Assembly: GCA_021847605.1 (NCBI GenBank)
Contig: JAJZQN010000007.1
Span: 62,001-126,000, forward strand
DNA length: 64,000 bases
DNA from: Pseudomonadota bacterium
GTDB taxonomy: Bacteria > Pseudomonadota > Alphaproteobacteria > Sphingomonadales > Sphingomonadaceae
Reading direction: 5' to 3'
Below, piece by piece: positions 55,989 to 63,800 of the stretch (the first letter of the stretch is position 1; each line of letters begins with the position of its first letter). The position numbers and the translations under genes are program-made. The notes beneath the pieces were generated by a model. The model saw only the letters and a list, made by a program, of their open reading frames with translations, searched no databases and was not told the DNA's origin.

Positions 55989-56026
55989 TTGTAATTTAAT
56001 TTCCAGAAAACATTCTTAAATTACAA
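55989..56026. promoter_or_regulatory. AT-rich perfect inverted repeat between hemA and btaB
   Basis: TTGTAATTTAA (55989-55999) is matched exactly by TTAAATTACAA (56016-56026) with a 16-base spacer. It lies 42 bases beyond the btaB stop. Its AT content contrasts with the high-GC surroundings. It may be a terminator for the btaAB transcript or a protein binding site. Confidence 0.4.
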
Positions 56027-56067
56027 AATTACCGGGAAATATGCGAAGTTAAGCCCGTTCGCTCCTA

Positions 56068-56712
56068 CTAAACGCGGATCAGGCCACCGCGCACCGCATA
56101 GCCGCGATAGAGCGCCCGACTGTGGGGAAACCCGCCCATATCTTTGGCCAGCCGCTCGATAGCCAAACCTAACTCACGGCGCGGCGAAACATGAAAACGC
56201 GCCAGCCATCCGAACAGCAATAGCTTCCACAGGCTCGGCAATCGCTCCTGCTGTCCGAAGTCCACGATTTCCAGCCGACCGCCCGGTGCAACGCAGGCCG
56301 CCGCTTGAGCAAGTGCGGCTTCCCAGTTGGGGATCATGGAAAGAGCGTAGCTGATGAACACCCGTTCGAACTTTGCCTGCCCAAACAAAGTCTGCGGGTC
56401 AAAGCGGCAGGCATCCCCTTGCGCCAGCAGCGCCCGATCACTCAACCCGGCCTTGGCAACCGAGATTCGCGCCGTTTCCAGCATCGCTTCGCTGATGTCG
56501 ACCCCGTAAAGGCGCGCGCCCGTCCACGCCCTGCCCACCGCAATCAGATTGCGCCCGGTGCCGCACCCGATCTCCAGCACCGCCCCGCCCGGCGGCGGCG
56601 CAAGATCGGCGATCAGACCATCCCGGCCCAGCAGATAATATTTGCGGGTGAGGTCATAGATATGCCGCTGATAGCGATAGACGGTGTCCATCAAATGATC
56701 ATGGCCACTCAT
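56068..56712 (-). CDS. btaB: Diacylglyceryl-homoserine N-methyltransferase BtaB
   Basis: The 214-aa class I SAM methyltransferase has motif I VLEIGCGTGRNL (about residues 45-56) and YGVDISEAML. Lying directly after btaA identifies it as BtaB, which trimethylates diacylglyceryl homoserine to the betaine lipid DGTS. Start ATG 56712 overlaps the btaA stop by 4 bases. Without the neighbour it could be mistaken for a phosphatidylethanolamine N-methyltransferase. Confidence 0.88.
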   Translation of the reverse strand: MSGHDHLMDTVYRYQRHIYDLTRKYYLLGRDGLIADLAPPPGGAVLEIGCGTGRNLIAVGRAWTGARLYGVDISEAMLETARISVAKAGLSDRALLAQGDACRFDPQTLFGQAKFERVFISYALSMIPNWEAALAQAAACVAPGGRLEIVDFGQQERLPSLWKLLLFGWLARFHVSPRRELGLAIERLAKDMGGFPHSRALYRGYAVRGGLIRV

Positions 56713-57944
56713 GCACCGTCACCCTTCAGCACATAAAGGTGAACCCCGCCATAGATGGCCGACCGATCCCGCGCGGTATAATCGAGCGATGCTTCCGCCC
56801 GGTAGTCCCAACGATCCAGCACGGCATCGGCGACGCGACCCGGCAATATGCTGGGTTCGCCCGCCGTGCGGAATAGAACACGCGCGCCGGGCTTTGCCGT
56901 CCGCGTGATCTGCGCCCAGAGCGCGTTCAGTTGCTCATCATCCATCCAATCCTGCGCATCGAGCAGGATATAGCGGTCGCATGACGCAGCCGATTGGCTG
57001 GCGAGAAAGTCAGTGAAATTGATGTGCCGCACATCTACCCGCTTGGCCCGATCACGCACCGCCTGATGATTATCGGCTTGAAGATAGGGCGGCAACGGCC
57101 CCTCACCCTGACCATCCTTACCCGCATAACCCCGGCCGAATGCCTGAACCGCAAAATAATTATCTTTAAGATCAAAGTCGCAGGCCAGCTTTTCCAGCCG
57201 GGCGCGCAGCACCTTGTCCATCCGGTCATCGCCAGCCAGCGCGTCGAATTGCGCCGGCGGAATGCCAAGGCCGAACAGCGAAGCCGGCTGGCTCGTCAGC
57301 CAGCGGACAAAACCCCGGTCAAAGATGGGGGCGAGTTCGCGTTCGAAAATCTCCCGCTGTTCCTCACGGCTGCGCGCATCCAGCATCCGCTTGGGATTGA
57401 CGCCATGCAGCCGCGCCAGCAGATGCGCCGCGCCGATGAAGCGTCCCAGCAGGCCATGCTTGTAAATGCCGCGCGCAAATCCGCCAATGCGGCGGCGGCC
57501 GATCAGATCGCGCCCCTCCCAATAACGGCGGGTCGCTTCATCGAGATGCGGGGCGACGACGCTGCGATAAGCGGCGATATTCGCCCTATCATCAGCACGG
57601 GCGAAAAAGCGGTGGAAAGCTGCATGGTCCGGCAGCGTGCGCGCCGCCATCAGCTTTAGCCGGTTCAGCGCAATATGGGCGGTGTTGAGATCGACCGCCG
57701 TGATCTTTGCGGGGTCAGCCGTCAGATAGGATAGAACGTTGCACCCGCCCGACGCGATCGTCACCACATGGCTGTCAGGCGTAATGGCCAGCGCTTCCAT
57801 ATCGACGGCAGGGTCTTCCCATATCTGGGCATAGACGAGACCGCGAAACGCGAAGGTGAAGGCGCGTTCAAGCAAGCCCTGCTTCGAGAGATGGCGGTGG
57901 CGATGGACCGCATTGGTGACTTTGTTATGGGCCGATGCGGCCAT
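56709..57944 (-). CDS. btaA: SAM:diacylglycerol 3-amino-3-carboxypropyltransferase BtaA
   Basis: The 411-aa DUF3419-type enzyme transfers the aminocarboxypropyl group of SAM to diacylglycerol, the first step of DGTS synthesis. Family segments include LVYAQIWEDPAVDMEAL, ASGGCNVLSYL, AVDLNTAHIALNRLKL and LLDAQDWMDD. I set ATG 57944 as start. In Rhodobacter and Sinorhizobium btaAB replaces phospholipids under phosphate starvation. A divergent exonuclease gene lies upstream, with a palindrome between. Confidence 0.92.
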   Translation of the reverse strand: MAASAHNKVTNAVHRHRHLSKQGLLERAFTFAFRGLVYAQIWEDPAVDMEALAITPDSHVVTIASGGCNVLSYLTADPAKITAVDLNTAHIALNRLKLMAARTLPDHAAFHRFFARADDRANIAAYRSVVAPHLDEATRRYWEGRDLIGRRRIGGFARGIYKHGLLGRFIGAAHLLARLHGVNPKRMLDARSREEQREIFERELAPIFDRGFVRWLTSQPASLFGLGIPPAQFDALAGDDRMDKVLRARLEKLACDFDLKDNYFAVQAFGRGYAGKDGQGEGPLPPYLQADNHQAVRDRAKRVDVRHINFTDFLASQSAASCDRYILLDAQDWMDDEQLNALWAQITRTAKPGARVLFRTAGEPSILPGRVADAVLDRWDYRAEASLDYTARDRSAIYGGVHLYVLKGDGA

Positions 57945-57997
57945 GGCGCACTCCTCGCTACCGGGTCGTTCGACCGACGGATAGGGCAATGGCGTGT

Positions 57998-58016
57998 CGC
58001 CTGCATGACGCAGGCG
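57998..58016. promoter_or_regulatory. Operator-like palindrome between btaA and the exonuclease gene
   Basis: CGCCTGC (57998-58004) and GCAGGCG (58010-58016) form a perfect 7-bp inverted repeat with a 5-base spacer, 54 bases upstream of btaA. ATGACGC occurs at 58005 and again 22 bases later at 58027, which is two Pho-box periods. Either a dimeric repressor or PhoB could bind; neither is proven. Confidence 0.35.
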
Positions 58017-58074
58017 TTACTAGATGATGACGCATCTTGCGGAACCGCGACACCCCGTCCCATCTTCTGCACAT

Positions 58075-59067
58075 ATGGCCCATTGGATCGAACCTCACCC
58101 CAACGGTATTTATGTCCGCCCCGCCGATGCCTGGATCGACCCGTCCCTGCCGCAAGAGCGGGCGCTGGTAACGCACGGCCATGCCGATCATGCGCGCGGC
58201 GGGCATGGCCATGTGTGGGCTACACGCGAGACGCTGGCGATTATGGCGCTGCGCTATGGCACCGCCAGCGGCACAGCCGTCGGCTATGGCGAAGAGATAC
58301 GGATGGGCGGCGTCACGATCAGCTATGTGCCGGCAGGCCATGTGTTGGGATCGGCGCAGATCCTGCTGGAACATGCTGGGGAGCGCGTGGTTGTGACCGG
58401 CGATTACAAGCGTCGCCCCGATCCCACGTGCCTGCCGTTCGAGCCGGTGCCTTGCGACATATTTGTAACCGAAGCGACTTTTGGCCTTCCGGTATTTCGT
58501 CATCCCGATACAGGCAGCGAAATGGACCGATTGCTGGGTGCGCTCCAGGCCAATCCGGATCGCTGCGTATTGGTGGGCGCCTATGCGCTGGGGAAAGCAC
58601 AGCGGGTGATCTGTGAGTTGCGCGCACGGGGGCATCATGAGGCCATTTATATCCATGGCGCATTGGAGCGGATGTGCGCGCTGTATCAGGAGTTCGGCGT
58701 CGATATGGGCGAATTGCGCCCAGCTACCGGCGTGGTGGCAAAGGAGATGTGCGAGCATATCGTGCTGTCACCACCCTCAGCGCTCAATGATCGATGGAGT
58801 CGGCGCCTGCCCGACCCGATCACGGCGATGGCATCGGGGTGGATGCGTGTACGGCAACGCGCGCGGCAGAAGAATGTCGAACTGCCTCTCGTCATTTCCG
58901 ATCATGCCGACTGGGACGAACTGACCGACACCATTCGCGAGGTCGCGCCCACCGAAACATGGATCACCCACGGATGCGAGGAAGCTCTGCTGCACTGGTG
59001 CATGACCCATCAGATCCGTGCGCGGGCGCTGGCGATGGCTGGCCGCGAAGACGAGGATGAGGGATAA
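58075..59067 (+). CDS. Ligase-associated DNA exonuclease (MBL fold)
   Basis: The 330-aa metallo-beta-lactamase and beta-CASP-type nuclease has THGHADHARGG (His34, His36, Asp38, His39), VPAGHVLGSAQILLEHAGE, VTGDYKRRPDPTC and ISDHADWDEL. It matches the family found with a bacterial ATP-dependent DNA ligase (TIGR04122 type) and processes DNA ends. Start ATG 58075 is preferred over ATG 58024. The stop overlaps the ligase start by one base. Confidence 0.9.
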   Translation: MAHWIEPHPNGIYVRPADAWIDPSLPQERALVTHGHADHARGGHGHVWATRETLAIMALRYGTASGTAVGYGEEIRMGGVTISYVPAGHVLGSAQILLEHAGERVVVTGDYKRRPDPTCLPFEPVPCDIFVTEATFGLPVFRHPDTGSEMDRLLGALQANPDRCVLVGAYALGKAQRVICELRARGHHEAIYIHGALERMCALYQEFGVDMGELRPATGVVAKEMCEHIVLSPPSALNDRWSRRLPDPITAMASGWMRVRQRARQKNVELPLVISDHADWDELTDTIREVAPTETWITHGCEEALLHWCMTHQIRARALAMAGREDEDEG

Positions 59068-60650
59068 TGCGGGCTTTCTCCAAATTACTCGACGGCCTCA
59101 TCTACACGCGGTCACGCAACGGCAAGCTGGCGTTGATCGCGACCTATATGCGCGAGGCGCCCGACCCGGACCGAGGATGGGCGTTGGCGGCGCTGACCGG
59201 CAATCTGGATTTTAAATCGGTCAAGGCGTCCGCCATCGGCGAGATGATCCGGGCGCGGACCGATCCGGTGTTGTTCGAGATGAGTCGAGACTATGTCGGC
59301 GATCTTGCCGAAACGGTCGCTTTGCTCTGGCCCAAAAATGAAGACCAGCCCGCCGAGGTAGATGACGGATCACTGAGCCTGTCCGGCATTATTGATCGCC
59401 TGCATGGTGTCAGCCGGGCGGCGGCGCCTGATGCGCTGGCGGCGATGATGGATCATCTGGATGCATCGGGGCGCTTTGCCTTGCTGAAACTGGCGACCGG
59501 GGGGCTGCGCGTGGGTATTTCCGCGCGCCTTGCCAAGACCGGCTTTGCGCAGGCATTCGGGCTGGACGTCGATGATGTCGAGCAGGTTTGGCATGCCTTG
59601 TCACCTCCCTATACAGCCCTGTTCGACTGGGCGGAGGGACGGAGCGGTCGGCCCGACCCGGAGGGTACGCCCTATTTCCGCCCCTTCATGCTGGCCCATC
59701 CGCTGGAGGCCGACAGCGTGGACCTGACCGACTATGCTGCGGAATGGAAATGGGACGGCATTCGTATCCAGATCGTTGGCACGGGATCGGAAACGCGCCT
59801 TTACAGCCGGGCTGGCGACGACATCAGCGGCAGTTTTCCAGAGATTGCCGAGGCTTTCACCGGGCATGCCGTACTGGACGGCGAATTGCTGGTGAGGGGG
59901 GAGGTTCAGGGCGGCGAGGCTGCCAGTTTCAATGCGCTTCAACAACGGCTGGGCCGCAAGAGCGTGACCGCGAAGATGATGAGCGATTTTCCGGCGTTCG
60001 TGCGGCTGTATGACCTGTTGATCGAGGGCGACGATGATTTGCGCGCCCTCCCCTGGAGCGACCGTCGTTCGCGGCTTGAAGCCTATATGGCGCAGCTTCC
60101 GACCAATCGGTTCGATTTGTCCGCGCTGATCGAGGCGGCAGATTTCGAAGCGCTGGCCGATATTCGTGCCGGCGCCCGCGATGCCGCGATCGAGGGGGTG
60201 ATGCTGAAACGGCGGGACAGCCCCTATGTCGCCGGGCGGAAGGCGGCTTTGTGGTACAAGTGGAAGCGCGATCCGCTGACCGCCGATTGCGTGATGATGT
60301 ATGCGCAGCGCGGGCATGGGAAACGATCCTCCTTCTATTCCGATTATACGTTTGGCTGCTGGACCGAAGGCGGCGAATTGCTGCCGGTGGGAAAGGCCTA
60401 TTCCGGCTTCACCGATGAAGAGCTGAAATGGCTCGATCGCTTCGTCCGGCAGAATACGGTCAACCGCTTCGGCCCAGTGCGGGAAGTCGAAAAGACGCTG
60501 GTGCTGGAGGTCGCATTCGACAGCATCCATGACAGCAAACGGCATAAATCCGGCCTTGCCATGCGCTTCCCGAGGATTGCCCGGATCAGGAAGGACAAGC
60601 CTGCCAGCGAAGCCGATACGGTGGCGGGCCTGAAGCGGCTGGTTAGCTGA
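59067..60650 (+). CDS. ATP-dependent DNA ligase (exonuclease/helicase-associated)
   Basis: The 527-aa ligase has an N-terminal DNA-binding domain and the adenylation motif EWKWDGIRIQ with Lys228. GEAASFNALQQRLGRK, GVMLKRRDSPYVAGRK (motif IV/V) and LWYKWKRDP follow, with an OB domain at the C-terminus. This TIGR04120-type ligase usually occurs with an exonuclease, an Lhr-type helicase and a phosphoesterase. Only the exonuclease is adjacent here. Confidence 0.92.
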   Translation: MRAFSKLLDGLIYTRSRNGKLALIATYMREAPDPDRGWALAALTGNLDFKSVKASAIGEMIRARTDPVLFEMSRDYVGDLAETVALLWPKNEDQPAEVDDGSLSLSGIIDRLHGVSRAAAPDALAAMMDHLDASGRFALLKLATGGLRVGISARLAKTGFAQAFGLDVDDVEQVWHALSPPYTALFDWAEGRSGRPDPEGTPYFRPFMLAHPLEADSVDLTDYAAEWKWDGIRIQIVGTGSETRLYSRAGDDISGSFPEIAEAFTGHAVLDGELLVRGEVQGGEAASFNALQQRLGRKSVTAKMMSDFPAFVRLYDLLIEGDDDLRALPWSDRRSRLEAYMAQLPTNRFDLSALIEAADFEALADIRAGARDAAIEGVMLKRRDSPYVAGRKAALWYKWKRDPLTADCVMMYAQRGHGKRSSFYSDYTFGCWTEGGELLPVGKAYSGFTDEELKWLDRFVRQNTVNRFGPVREVEKTLVLEVAFDSIHDSKRHKSGLAMRFPRIARIRKDKPASEADTVAGLKRLVS

Positions 60651-60881
60651 AAACTCGAGTCGGCCGATCGAGCGGATGCAAACGCCCTGTTGGAGCGTCG
60701 CGCCTTAGCTTCCCATATTCCCCAGCGATTTTGTCATTTTATTTCCTACCATTGATAGTATCGCAAAGTGTCAGTCGTTCGACAAAGGCTGGATCGTCAG
60801 TCATGATGACGATAATCTGACCGCGCTGACCAAGTAGGAAAGAAGAAATTTCGGCCGTCGGCAAAAACGAGGAGATATGCG

Positions 60882-61229
60882 ATGCCCTATAGCGGAAGCT
60901 GCCATTGTGGCGCCGTCACCTTCAGTATTGCGGCCAATGTTCCGGATGAAGCCATGACCTGCAACTGTTCGCATTGCAGCCGCAAGGGCTTTGTTTTGAC
61001 CTTCGTTCCCGCTGACCAATTTACGATCGACAGCGGGGCAGATCAGATCGCCGACTATCAATTCTATAAACACAACATCACCCACCAATTCTGCAAGACC
61101 TGCGGCACGCAGGCTTTCGCTCTTGGGAAGTCGCCGCAAGGGGCGATGCGCGCGATCAACCTGCGCTGCGTGCCGTCGGTGGACATCGACGCGCTGGCGA
61201 TCACGAAAGTCGATGGCGCGAGCTTCTGA
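60882..61229 (+). CDS. GFA-family (glutathione-dependent formaldehyde-activating-like) protein
   Basis: The 115-aa protein has the Mss4-like zinc fold: CHCGAVTF (residues 7-14), CNCSHCSRKG and CKTCGTQAF supply cysteine ligands. The family includes Gfa, once linked to formaldehyde and glutathione; most members have unknown function. GAGGAG precedes ATG 60882. It stands between the ligase and casDH genes, apart from both. Confidence 0.85.
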   Translation: MPYSGSCHCGAVTFSIAANVPDEAMTCNCSHCSRKGFVLTFVPADQFTIDSGADQIADYQFYKHNITHQFCKTCGTQAFALGKSPQGAMRAINLRCVPSVDIDALAITKVDGASF

Positions 61230-61313
61230 TAGTCTGACTTTGCTCTGTCACGCGACGTCCCTATATGGGCGCTTTCGCGCACAGGGCGCGGCCATAGTTA
61301 TGGAGCAGTTGAA

Positions 61314-62519
61314 TTGAGCAAGGTTCTGGTCATCGGCGCAGGCGGCGTCGGGTCTGTCGCGGTCCACAAGATGGCGATGAACCCCGATATTTTCAGCCAT
61401 ATCACGCTGGCCAGCCGACGTATCGTCAGTTGCGAAAAGGTCGCCGAATCGGTCAAGAAACTGGTCGGCGTGGACATCGACGTGGCTCAGGTGGATGCCG
61501 ACAATGTCGAGGAAACCATCGCGCTGATTGAAAAGGTTCAGCCCAAGCTGGTCGTGAACCTGGCCCTGCCCTATCAGGATCTGGCGATCATGGACGCATG
61601 CCTTGCGACCAAGACCGATTATCTGGACACCGCCAATTATGAACCGCGCGACACGGCGAAGTTCGAATATAGCTGGCAATGGGCCTATCAGGAACGCTTC
61701 AAGGAAGCGGGCATCATGGCGCTGCTGGGTTCGGGCTTCGACCCCGGTGTCACCAGCGTCTTCGCCGGCTATATCAAGAAGCATCTGCTCGATACCATCG
61801 ACACGCTCGACATTCTCGATTGCAATGGCGGCGACCATGGCCAGCATTTCGCCACCAACTTCAACCCGGAAATCAACATCCGCGAAGTGACCGCACCGTC
61901 GCGCCACTGGGCGAATGGCGAATGGGTCGAAGGCCCGGCGCTGAGCCACAAGCAGAGCTTCGACTTCGAGGCTGTCGGCCCGAAGAATATGTACCTCATG
62001 TATCATGAGGAATTGGAGAGCCTTGCGACCCATTATCCCGAAATCAAGCGCATCCGTTTCTGGATGACGTTTGGCGACGCTTACCTCAAGCATCTAGAAG
62101 TGCTTCAGAATGTGGGCATGACCCGCATCGATCCGGTGATCTACAATGGTCAGGAAATCATCCCGCTTCAGTTCCTGAAGGCCGTATTGCCCGAACCGTC
62201 CAGCCTGGGTTCGACCACCAAGGGCAAGACCAATATCGGCGACATCGCCACCGGCACCAAGGATGGCGCGCAGAAGACCGTCTATGTCTATCAAATCTGC
62301 GACCATGAAGAAGCCTATGCCGAAACCGGCAATCAGGCGGTGAGCTATACCACCGGCGTTCCCGCGATGATCGGCGCCGCCATGATGCTGACCGGCGAAT
62401 GGAAGGGCGAAGGCGTGTTCAACATCGAACAGTTTAATCCCGATCCCTTCATGGACATGCTGAACAAGCATGGCCTGCCCTGGCAGGTGAAGGAACTGGA
62501 CGCGCCGCTCGACTTTTGA
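61314..62519 (+). CDS. Carboxy(nor)spermidine dehydrogenase
   Basis: The 401-aa saccharopine-dehydrogenase-family enzyme has the NAD(P) motif VIGAGGVGSVAVHKMA, LALPYQDLAIMDACL and GSGFDPGVTSVFAGY. With nspC downstream it makes carboxyspermidine (or carboxynorspermidine) from aspartate semialdehyde and a diamine. The start is TTG 61314 (MSKVLVIGAGG), with GGAG 8 bases upstream. An alternative label is saccharopine reductase, but the neighbour decides. Confidence 0.9.
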   Translation: MSKVLVIGAGGVGSVAVHKMAMNPDIFSHITLASRRIVSCEKVAESVKKLVGVDIDVAQVDADNVEETIALIEKVQPKLVVNLALPYQDLAIMDACLATKTDYLDTANYEPRDTAKFEYSWQWAYQERFKEAGIMALLGSGFDPGVTSVFAGYIKKHLLDTIDTLDILDCNGGDHGQHFATNFNPEINIREVTAPSRHWANGEWVEGPALSHKQSFDFEAVGPKNMYLMYHEELESLATHYPEIKRIRFWMTFGDAYLKHLEVLQNVGMTRIDPVIYNGQEIIPLQFLKAVLPEPSSLGSTTKGKTNIGDIATGTKDGAQKTVYVYQICDHEEAYAETGNQAVSYTTGVPAMIGAAMMLTGEWKGEGVFNIEQFNPDPFMDMLNKHGLPWQVKELDAPLDF

Positions 62520-62534
62520 CGATCCCTACGGGAT

Positions 62535-62615
62535 CGTCATCCCAGCGTAGGCTGGGATCTCATGCGGCATCGCCGTGCCCTCTCGCCTGAGACCCCAGCC
62601 TTCGCTGGGGTGACG
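62535..62615. repeat. Inverted pair of 28-base repeats before nspC
   Basis: A 28-base unit at 62535-62562 (starts CGTCATCCCAGCGTAGGCTG) recurs in reverse complement at 62588-62615 with 25 of 28 matches. Each unit also folds alone (CCCAGC/GCTGGG). The two can pair across a 25-base loop. A small GATCCC/GGGATC hairpin (62521-62535) precedes it. This sequence type is familiar from sphingomonad intergenic repeats. The right end reaches the nspC GGAG. Confidence 0.7.
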
Positions 62616-62627
62616 GAGTATGACGTT

Positions 62628-63800
62628 ATGGAAACCCGCGCCGGCGATCCTGCCGCTTTTGCTCATTTCGACCTGTATCGCGTCCCCTCGCCCGCTTTCG
62701 TGGTGGACGAGGCCGCGATCCGACGGAACCTGTCCGTCCTGCGCGACATCGGCGATCGCGCCGGGATCAAGGTGCTGGGCGCGCTCAAAGCCTTTTCCAT
62801 GTGGTCGCTTGGCGGCGTGCTGGGCGAATATCTGGACGGCGTGTGCGCTTCGGGCATCTATGAAGCGCGCCTTGGCCGGGAAGAATATAAGGGTGAGGTC
62901 GCGACCTATTGCGCGGCGTACAAGCCCGACGATCTGGCCGAAATCCTGAAAATTTCCGACCATGTAATCTTCAACAGTCCCGGCCAGATCGCCCGGATGA
63001 AGCCGGTAATCGATGCCGCGCGTGCCGAAGGCCGCGTGTTCGACATCGGCCTGCGCCTCAACCCCCTCCACCCGGAGGGCGAGGTGCCGAAATATGATCC
63101 GTCGCAGCCGCATAGCCGCCTGGGCTTCCCGGTCGACCAGTTGCGGCCTGAGCATCTGGAGGGGGTCGATGGCCTGCATGTCCATAATCTGTGCGAACAG
63201 GATTTCCTGCCGCTGGAGCGGACTTGGGCGGCGATCAAGCCACATGTCATGCCCCATATCGCCGGCCTTAAATGGCTGAATTTCGGTGGAGGGCATCACG
63301 TCACCCGCGCCGATTACCAGATCGACGACCTCATCGCCTTCCTGCAACGGATCAAGGGCGAGACTGGCCTTGAACTCTATATCGAGCCGGGCGAGGCGAT
63401 GGCGCTGGACGCGGGCATATTGATCGGCGAAATCCTCGACGTGATCGACAATGGCATGCCCGTCGCCATCACCGACATTTCCGCCACATGCCACATGCCC
63501 GACGTGATCGAGGCGCCCTATCGACCCGCCATGTTGCATGAGCAGGCGGAGGGCTCAGTGACCCGTCTGGGCGGTCCATCCTGCCTCGCCGGGGACATTA
63601 TCGGCGACTATCGAGTCCCCGGCGGGGCCGAGCCGGGGGCGCGCATCGCCTTCCTCGATCAGGCCCATTATTCGATGGTAAAGACCAACACCTTCAATGG
63701 CGTGCCGCTTCCTGCCATCTGGCTATGGAACTCGGAAACGGATCAACTCACGGAAATTCGGTCCTTTTCCTACGAGGATTTCAAGGCTCGTCTCTCCTGA
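62628..63800 (+). CDS. nspC: Carboxynorspermidine decarboxylase
   Basis: The 390-aa PLP enzyme of the alanine-racemase-fold decarboxylase family has the PLP lysine Lys54 in GALKAFSMWSL. LNFGGGHHVTRADYQ and EPGEAMALDAG follow, with the CHMPDVIEAPYRP segment that carries the catalytic cysteine. It decarboxylates carboxy(nor)spermidine to spermidine or norspermidine. ATG 62628 follows GGAG (62615-62618). The frame extends upstream into the repeat, which I exclude. Confidence 0.93.
   Translation: METRAGDPAAFAHFDLYRVPSPAFVVDEAAIRRNLSVLRDIGDRAGIKVLGALKAFSMWSLGGVLGEYLDGVCASGIYEARLGREEYKGEVATYCAAYKPDDLAEILKISDHVIFNSPGQIARMKPVIDAARAEGRVFDIGLRLNPLHPEGEVPKYDPSQPHSRLGFPVDQLRPEHLEGVDGLHVHNLCEQDFLPLERTWAAIKPHVMPHIAGLKWLNFGGGHHVTRADYQIDDLIAFLQRIKGETGLELYIEPGEAMALDAGILIGEILDVIDNGMPVAITDISATCHMPDVIEAPYRPAMLHEQAEGSVTRLGGPSCLAGDIIGDYRVPGGAEPGARIAFLDQAHYSMVKTNTFNGVPLPAIWLWNSETDQLTEIRSFSYEDFKARLS

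Noticed and set aside
62588-62615. CRISPR-like repeat near nspC
   Set aside because: There are only two units, in inverted orientation, with no spacer series or cas gene.
62526-63539. 337-codon minus-strand open frame over nspC and its repeat
   Set aside because: Antisense to a clear decarboxylase, and its first codons would be made of the intergenic repeat.
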